The notes under the pieces are model-generated. The model was not told where the DNA came from, ran no database searches, and was given only the letters and a program-made list of their open reading frames with translations. The translations under genes and the position numbers were made by a program. 64,000 bases of DNA from Morinoia aosen (taxonomy: Eukaryota > Arthropoda > Malacostraca > Amphipoda > Talitridae). The stretch is taken from positions 46,087,757 through 46,151,756 of the forward strand of contig CM059562.1 of assembly GCA_030386875.1 (NCBI GenBank). The letters run 5' to 3'. Of the stretch, positions 58,376 to 64,000 are shown piece by piece. How positions within the stretch are numbered: the stretch's first letter is position 1; each line of letters begins with the position of its first letter.

Positions 58376-61300
58376 ACAGTTCTATATATTTGTTTGTATA
58401 TCATAATTCCTTACTGATTTTGGTTAATGTTAAGGAGATGCAACTAATCGGTTTTCGAAATTTTGTTGCCTGTATAATGGTAATTACATCGAATTAAGCA
58501 AATTTCCAACTTTCTTTGTGAAAAACACACTTTTTCTGGAAACGTGATAATTGGTTTCTCAAATGTATCTTCTTCCACAATTTTAGAGCTACAAGAATGG
58601 TTTACATACCAGTCGATATGGCTTAGCAAGGAGTATCGATACGCAATGACATTTTTAAATACATTTATTATTTTGAAAATTACACGACATGAAAAAAATA
58701 AAGAAAAAGTCAATTTTTTTTTAATTTCCAAAATCCACAAAAAGAAGTTTTCGGAATTCCCTATTGCGTATGGTTATATAGACGTATAAGCAATCTAAAA
58801 ACGAAGTACTGATTCTGTAACTTCAAAATTATAGAAGAAGATAGATTTTTAAAAAACCCCTATTTTATCATATTTTTCGAAAAAAAAGTGCAGATACAAA
58901 AATTTTGTCGAAATAACAATTGATCTTTGCATCATTTCACACCTACTGTGAAAATTTCACAGAAATCCATCCAAAAATAACGGACTTTTTTTTACTCAGA
59001 TTGTCCTTAAATTGTTCACACTGTCAAGAACATCGGTATATAGGCATTAGTTGGGTAAAAAATAATTATTATTTCCTGTAATTTGCTTCATGAATTTTGA
59101 ATGTTGACAAATTTATTACTTTTTTATGATATTAGTGACATTATGAACTATGTTTTTTGACGATCTAAACGACGTTGAAAAGACTTGTAATGGTTTGCCC
59201 TCTCGACTTGTTGAAGTTCTTTGAACAAGGCACTCAATATTCGTTGCCGTATTATTTTATTTATTTACAAACAAAATTCAACAGACGCTTAGTTTTCAAT
59301 AAAGTTCATGGATTTGATCAATTTTAGTTGGGAAAAATGTTTCGAATTCTTTATGTTATTTGAAACATAACTTCAGAATCTATTGCACTACACTTTTGGT
59401 GCATTCCTTTTGGAAAGTAATGTGAAATTTGTTTACCGTTTTCTAATGTTCATAAGGATCTTTTGCGTAATCCAAACCTTTCGTACATTTTTCGGTGTAA
59501 ATGTGTGTGTGATGATCGGACAGCACTGATTATACGCTGTGTTAGTGGATAAATTTAGTATATTAGCTTGTTGTAATAATATCGCGTTGATTAATGATAC
59601 CATATGGGGATGAGGCCTACTAATAAACCACGATATTTTCTTAGATTCATTTCATTTAAGCATCGAGCTTAGTAAGATTCATCCCGTACGTTGCAGCGAG
59701 CGCTAATCTGTAAGAAAATTTCCAAATATGCTTTCACGTCATCAAATCTTTATTCTCTCTCAAGACCGCGGTGCCTGGTTTAGTTCTCACCTCTGATCGG
59801 ATGAGGTAATTTCGGTGAAATATGGATCTCGTACATGAGTATGAGCCTGACTTTGACTATCAAAACTTCCCTGCAGGTATCGCCAGTATCCAAACGTCAA
59901 TGAGAAATCCAATATTGTTGTTCTAACAGCTAGATTGCGTGCCGGGCAGTTGCTCATCCTAACTCTGCACATAACGTTGTCCTCAATTTCAACATTGGAA
60001 AGATTATATCTCTTTTTCGCAAGCAGTACAGGGTCTAGAATGAAAGTAACTGAAAAAATCAGAGGCGTGCTTAATGTGTTTCTTAACTATCATGCATTGA
60101 AGATACTGTGGCAAATGACTAACTAGATAAACTGTACAAATTTGAGTAAATTTTTAGTTTTTAGCATGAGCATAAATGCACACAACTCCATTTGAAAGTA
60201 TTCTAGTTCGTCTGAGTATAGGAAAACTATAGCTGCTTGATTTTACAAGTGAAACTTGTTTCACTTGGTAAACATTTTCATTGTATGCTCATTCACCGTT
60301 TTTGTCACCAGAAGTCACCAGATGAGTGAAAACGTGTTCCAATTAGAACAGAAATTGGAATACTGCAGCAGTAGGTGGATAGAATCATTGCGATAACATT
60401 TACCTGTGTAAAAACATAAACAACTACTAGGGAACGAGTGAACCTTTCAGGACCCTCCCGCTAAGATGCCATAACAAAAACAAAAGACGTTCAATAGGTT
60501 TCGTATTCGATCAGACATTTCAGCCAAACATGACGCAGAAAAGGAATGTCTTATTTTCCCGTTGTCTAGAGATAAAGGATATTTATACTTAAATTGTTGA
60601 GCCGCCACAGGAAACCATGATAAAAACATTAGTTCGGGTTTGACTTTCATTATGTTTATCGAGCTTTGACCATGAATTCTGGGTCATCGTGAAAATTAGC
60701 ACGCATTTCACTGGCATAAGATTGCAGATATCGTAAGTTTGCTTCTTATATGCAAGCTTTTTATTATTTTCTCATAATTTTATGAACCGAGGCTAAGAAC
60801 CACCGAGATCGTGTTCTGGTCATTGTCATGACAAAACCTGTCGACACCACCTCTCACCTTCGTCAGTTTCAATTCACAGTCATGAATTCCCACTTGGTTC
60901 AGCGCGCTTGAATTTTGTGTCCTTGTCTGAGTGACCAGGCTGGAGCGTGTATTTAGGCGAGCATGGAGCCCTGCATCAAAAGGTTGACCTGCCCACCAAC
61001 TCGACACACGACCGCAATTAGGCCTCGATAGCCACCAGCAATCGAATGCCCCCGTGGCCAGCTCAGCTGAAGACGCTTGTAGACTTACAGAGCTGCGCGT
61101 CGGCACGCAGTGTCAACACAAGTGAGCAATGACAGTCCAATGGACCTGCAACTCTCCCAAGGGCACACTTCCAGCTTCGAATCATCAAGGTACTCACGTT
61201 TAGTTTTCGTCCAGTAAGCGTTAAATAGTGATTTTTCTCTTATTTACAAAAGTTTTCACCTAACCATTTTTCGTATATATATTTTTTCTTCTTCACTTTG

Positions 61301-62181
61301 CATAGAACTATCAATAATGGTTATCCCATCATCGATAGCCCTCTAAACTCAGGACTCGTTATGCTTATATATCAGTAGTCTGTGCTGGTCAGCTCCTGTT
61401 CACAATGTAATATAGCACTGGGGGCCATGTTGTTGATGGCATCCGACGTATAGATGGGCAGAAGTCAACCCGTTTCATATTTTGTGATATTATATTTTCT
61501 TCTTTCCTATTTGCTTAAATTGAGTCTTATAACCGTCGTGGGGGGTAATCTTGTTATAATCATGTTCAATTGCATGTTTATTTTCCTAAAATATCTATCA
61601 ACAGAAAATTGCCTTCTTGATTGCAGTAAATGATGTCATGAAACTTCCATCATAAAGGTACAAAGAATCAGAAGTAGACTTTAAATCTTCTTAAAGGAAA
61701 AGTACGGGAAATTTATTCTTTCATGCAGACAAATTGGTAACAAACAATTTCTTTGAATAATGAATTCTAATAAAAACATACGTTGCTCTCTTTACACATA
61801 GACAGATCATTAAATTCTTTCATAAAGGAAAGACCTATAGAAAACAGCAACGCATTCGGCGGAACGAGATCGAGGGTCCCGGTCCTCACTTGGGGATAAG
61901 GGATGAGGGTTGTACTGTGCTGTAGGGTGGCGTGTGTTGGGGTCGCTGAGGGGGTGAAGCGTGGGGATGCTGCTTTAAGTTCAGACTTTGTGGGCATAAT
62001 TGAAGTTCAAAGCATGAATAATCAAAATTCAACTGTAAATTGAGGGGTACAACGACACTGAGGAAATGGGTAGTAGAAATACTAATACAATTTATATGTT
62101 CACGTGGAGGAATATCGGGGACTTCTCGGAAGAGGGTTGGTTCGCAGCTATAGGTATTGGTCGTTCGAGAAGGATCTAGAG

Positions 62182-62233
62182 CAGGGGTTCTTAACCAGGG
62201 GTCCGCGACTCACAAAAGGTTAAGAACCCCCTG
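62182..62233. mobile_element. 52-bp hAT-type miniature element with 8-bp target duplication
   Basis: It begins CAGGGGTTCTTAACC and ends GGTTAAGAACCCCCTG, terminal inverted repeats of the CAGGGGTTCT-type seen in hAT elements. The flanks ATCTAGAG (62174-62181) and ATCTTGAG (62234-62241) agree at 7 of 8 bases, the duplication length hAT elements make. Only about 20 bp lie between the ends. Confidence 0.8.
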
Positions 62234-62241
62234 ATCTTGAG

Positions 62242-64000
62242 CGTGGGACTCGTTAGGTACACGAGCTAGGGCATGACAACAGAGGTGTCAGCAGCGCAAG
62301 GCGTACGGCTCTACTTGGCCACAGTTAGCGCTGAATTTCTTATGTTAAAGAGTCTTTCAGTGCTCACGGGTGGAAGATAAGGAGTGCTAGACATATATAA
62401 AAAAAAACAATTACTTCCTGTTTGCAGATGAGTGAGAATAAGGGTTCTGCTATGCTTGTAACCGGTATTCAGTACGCCATTTTCAGGGAAAGACGCCGTA
62501 GAAATATCAATACGGGGAGGCGTCAGTGTTTACTTGTAAACGTCATGGCTTTCTTAAGTAATTTATTTACTAATTTCTATTCGTGTCGGGCTCATAAGCC
62601 AGTATTAAAACACTTGTGAAAATGTCAATTTATCCTTAACAGTGTGAATAAACATGAAATTACTAATTTATAAATGTTTATTTTTTGGTTGGGGGACCTG
62701 CACTTAATCATCCATACTTTCTTAATCTATGATTTAAAAAATAAGGTTCCTAGAATAAACAATTTTTGCAAAAATTTCTGTACAAAGTGCAGTTTCGAAA
62801 CTGTAATTCTGGACAGCAAATTCGTAACTGTAAAATTTCATAGGCAGGACACGCAGGTGTTGTAAATATTTATTTTTTTTACCCTGATTCCTTTTTAAAA
62901 GAAGAATAAGTCAAACGAGTAATGAATGATTTCACCATTGAAAACAAAGTAGGTGCTTTGTTCGTCAGAGTGGGTAGAAAGAAAGAAAAGAGAAGATCCA
63001 TTTCGTGAACAAAATAGGCCTTCACCGAACATCCCGATGTTGTTAATCATTTGGTCGTTCGTAGAAGTCAGTGTGTAGCAGATGAGTCAACATTAAAGGC
63101 TTAAAAATTAGGGTACTGGGAGCAACGTCAATGTGAAATCTTCTAATTAATCACGAGGGGCTCTTCCATGCGGCTAGTATGATCACATTCGCCATGCAGT
63201 ATGGAACGAGATACAAGTACTGGGCGCTTAAATTAAGGCTACCCCCAAACCATCGTGTGTGCCCTTCAAGATGCAATGAAGGCATCGAGGAAATTTCGGT
63301 ATGCTACGAGATGAAGAACCGATAACGGGAGGATGTCAGAACTGTGAACTTTGAACAGGAGTCTTCCTTCTCTAGTAGCAGTGCGAGCTAGGCAGAAAAT
63401 AGCAGAAGAGATTTGAAAAGAGCTGTTCTTCGAGTGAAATTCATGGCTTTGATTACAAAATGAGTTTACCGTGATATATCCAGCGTTAATGGTAGGTTAT
63501 TATAAAGTCATTAACGCAGAAAGTAGGTGTCAGATTGGTGGTCCTGCACGAGAAGGTACTGGCAGTTTAGTGCTAATCAATGATAAAGAATGAGCCTTGT
63601 TCCGTTCCTCAGTTTTCTGTTTATTTCTTCTTGCGGCTTTTCCCTCGGGTAATGTGTCTTATATTTACATGATAATTTGGTGTTTAAAGTTTCGGTAGAT
63701 TGCAGATTGATTTAGCTCTTGTTTTATATTTTATTTTTCTTACATGTTTTTCTGTGTCCGTATGCATTCTTAATGGATTGTCTTATTGGGGTCAAACATT
63801 AATAATGTATTTTTATTTAATTTGAACGCACTACCAATTTTCCCATATCATTCCCCTGGTTACCTTAAATAAAATAACTGAATTTTTCAGGTTGTCATTA
63901 TCATCCTCATGCTGATCAAACTTATGCAGCGTAGGACTTTCTTCCTATCTCTTAAACCCCTATTTCTATTAGTCTTTCTTCTTTAATTTCTCAAATTTTT
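62242..64000. other. Right edge, no gene seen
   Basis: AT-rich sequence with short frames lacking any recognisable domain, splice structure or repeat. Confidence 0.5.

Larger units (their letters stand above)
53131..62181. other. Right-hand region, largely AT-rich, no confident gene
   Basis: Apart from the blocks listed separately, frames are short and unlike known domains. A consensus minus-strand donor (CTCT|GTAAGT) at about 61085 lies at the edge of a GC-richer stretch (60780-61190) and could end a noncoding first exon. Confidence 0.4.

Overview
The window is eukaryotic nuclear DNA, most likely from an arthropod and probably an insect with large introns. The reasons are GT-AG splice sites with phase-compatible exons, a recognisable Beaten-path (Beat) family immunoglobulin gene, arrays built on the arthropod telomere-like TTAGG motif, a tRNA-derived SINE, and decayed Penelope-like, Tc1/mariner, hAT, LTR and LINE copies. 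There is no prokaryotic-style operon, rRNA, CRISPR array or intact mobile-element gene.

Only one host protein-coding gene is well supported. It lies on the minus strand between about 40.93 kb and 7.2 kb. Six exons are proposed: an exon with 5' UTR, start codon and signal peptide (40806-40933); a cysteine-free N-terminal extension exon (22355-22859); two exons forming Ig domain 1 (19597-19822 and 17921-18056); and two forming Ig domain 2 and the end (15723-15868 and 7538-7765). All five junctions keep frame and the model encodes 439 residues. The last four exons are secure from Beat-family similarity. The first two rest on splice sites, phase and signal-peptide character. In Drosophila, Beat proteins act in motor-axon guidance and pair with Sidestep-family partners, so a secreted neuronal guidance/adhesion role is inferred.

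Layout. 1-7.1 kb is the gene's 3' flank, with two tRNA-SINE copies in opposite orientations and a 26-bp tandem array. The 8-kb intron (7766-15722) holds two decayed Penelope-like elements, one framed by long inverted arms, a 33-bp tandem array and a TCF-site-containing block. The 19.8-22.4 kb intron holds a 1.2-kb element with 25-bp terminal inverted repeats and AAC-rich subterminal repeats. The 18-kb intron (22860-40805) is a repeat hub: a probable 1.7-kb solo LTR containing about nine 78-bp repeats, a TTAGG-like satellite interrupted by an 821-bp inverted-repeat element, two Tc1 transposase relics, a 37-bp GC-rich array flanked by a 7-bp direct repeat, an orphan TATA/CCAAT promoter, an 84-bp triplication, and a 622-bp foldback element. 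40.9-64 kb has no confident exon. It holds an inverted/direct repeat cluster, a decayed LINE, short tandem repeats, weak transposase relics and a 52-bp hAT-type miniature element with an 8-bp target duplication.

No database, folding or splice-prediction tool was available. Family calls come from reading the translated sequence and recalling conserved motifs.
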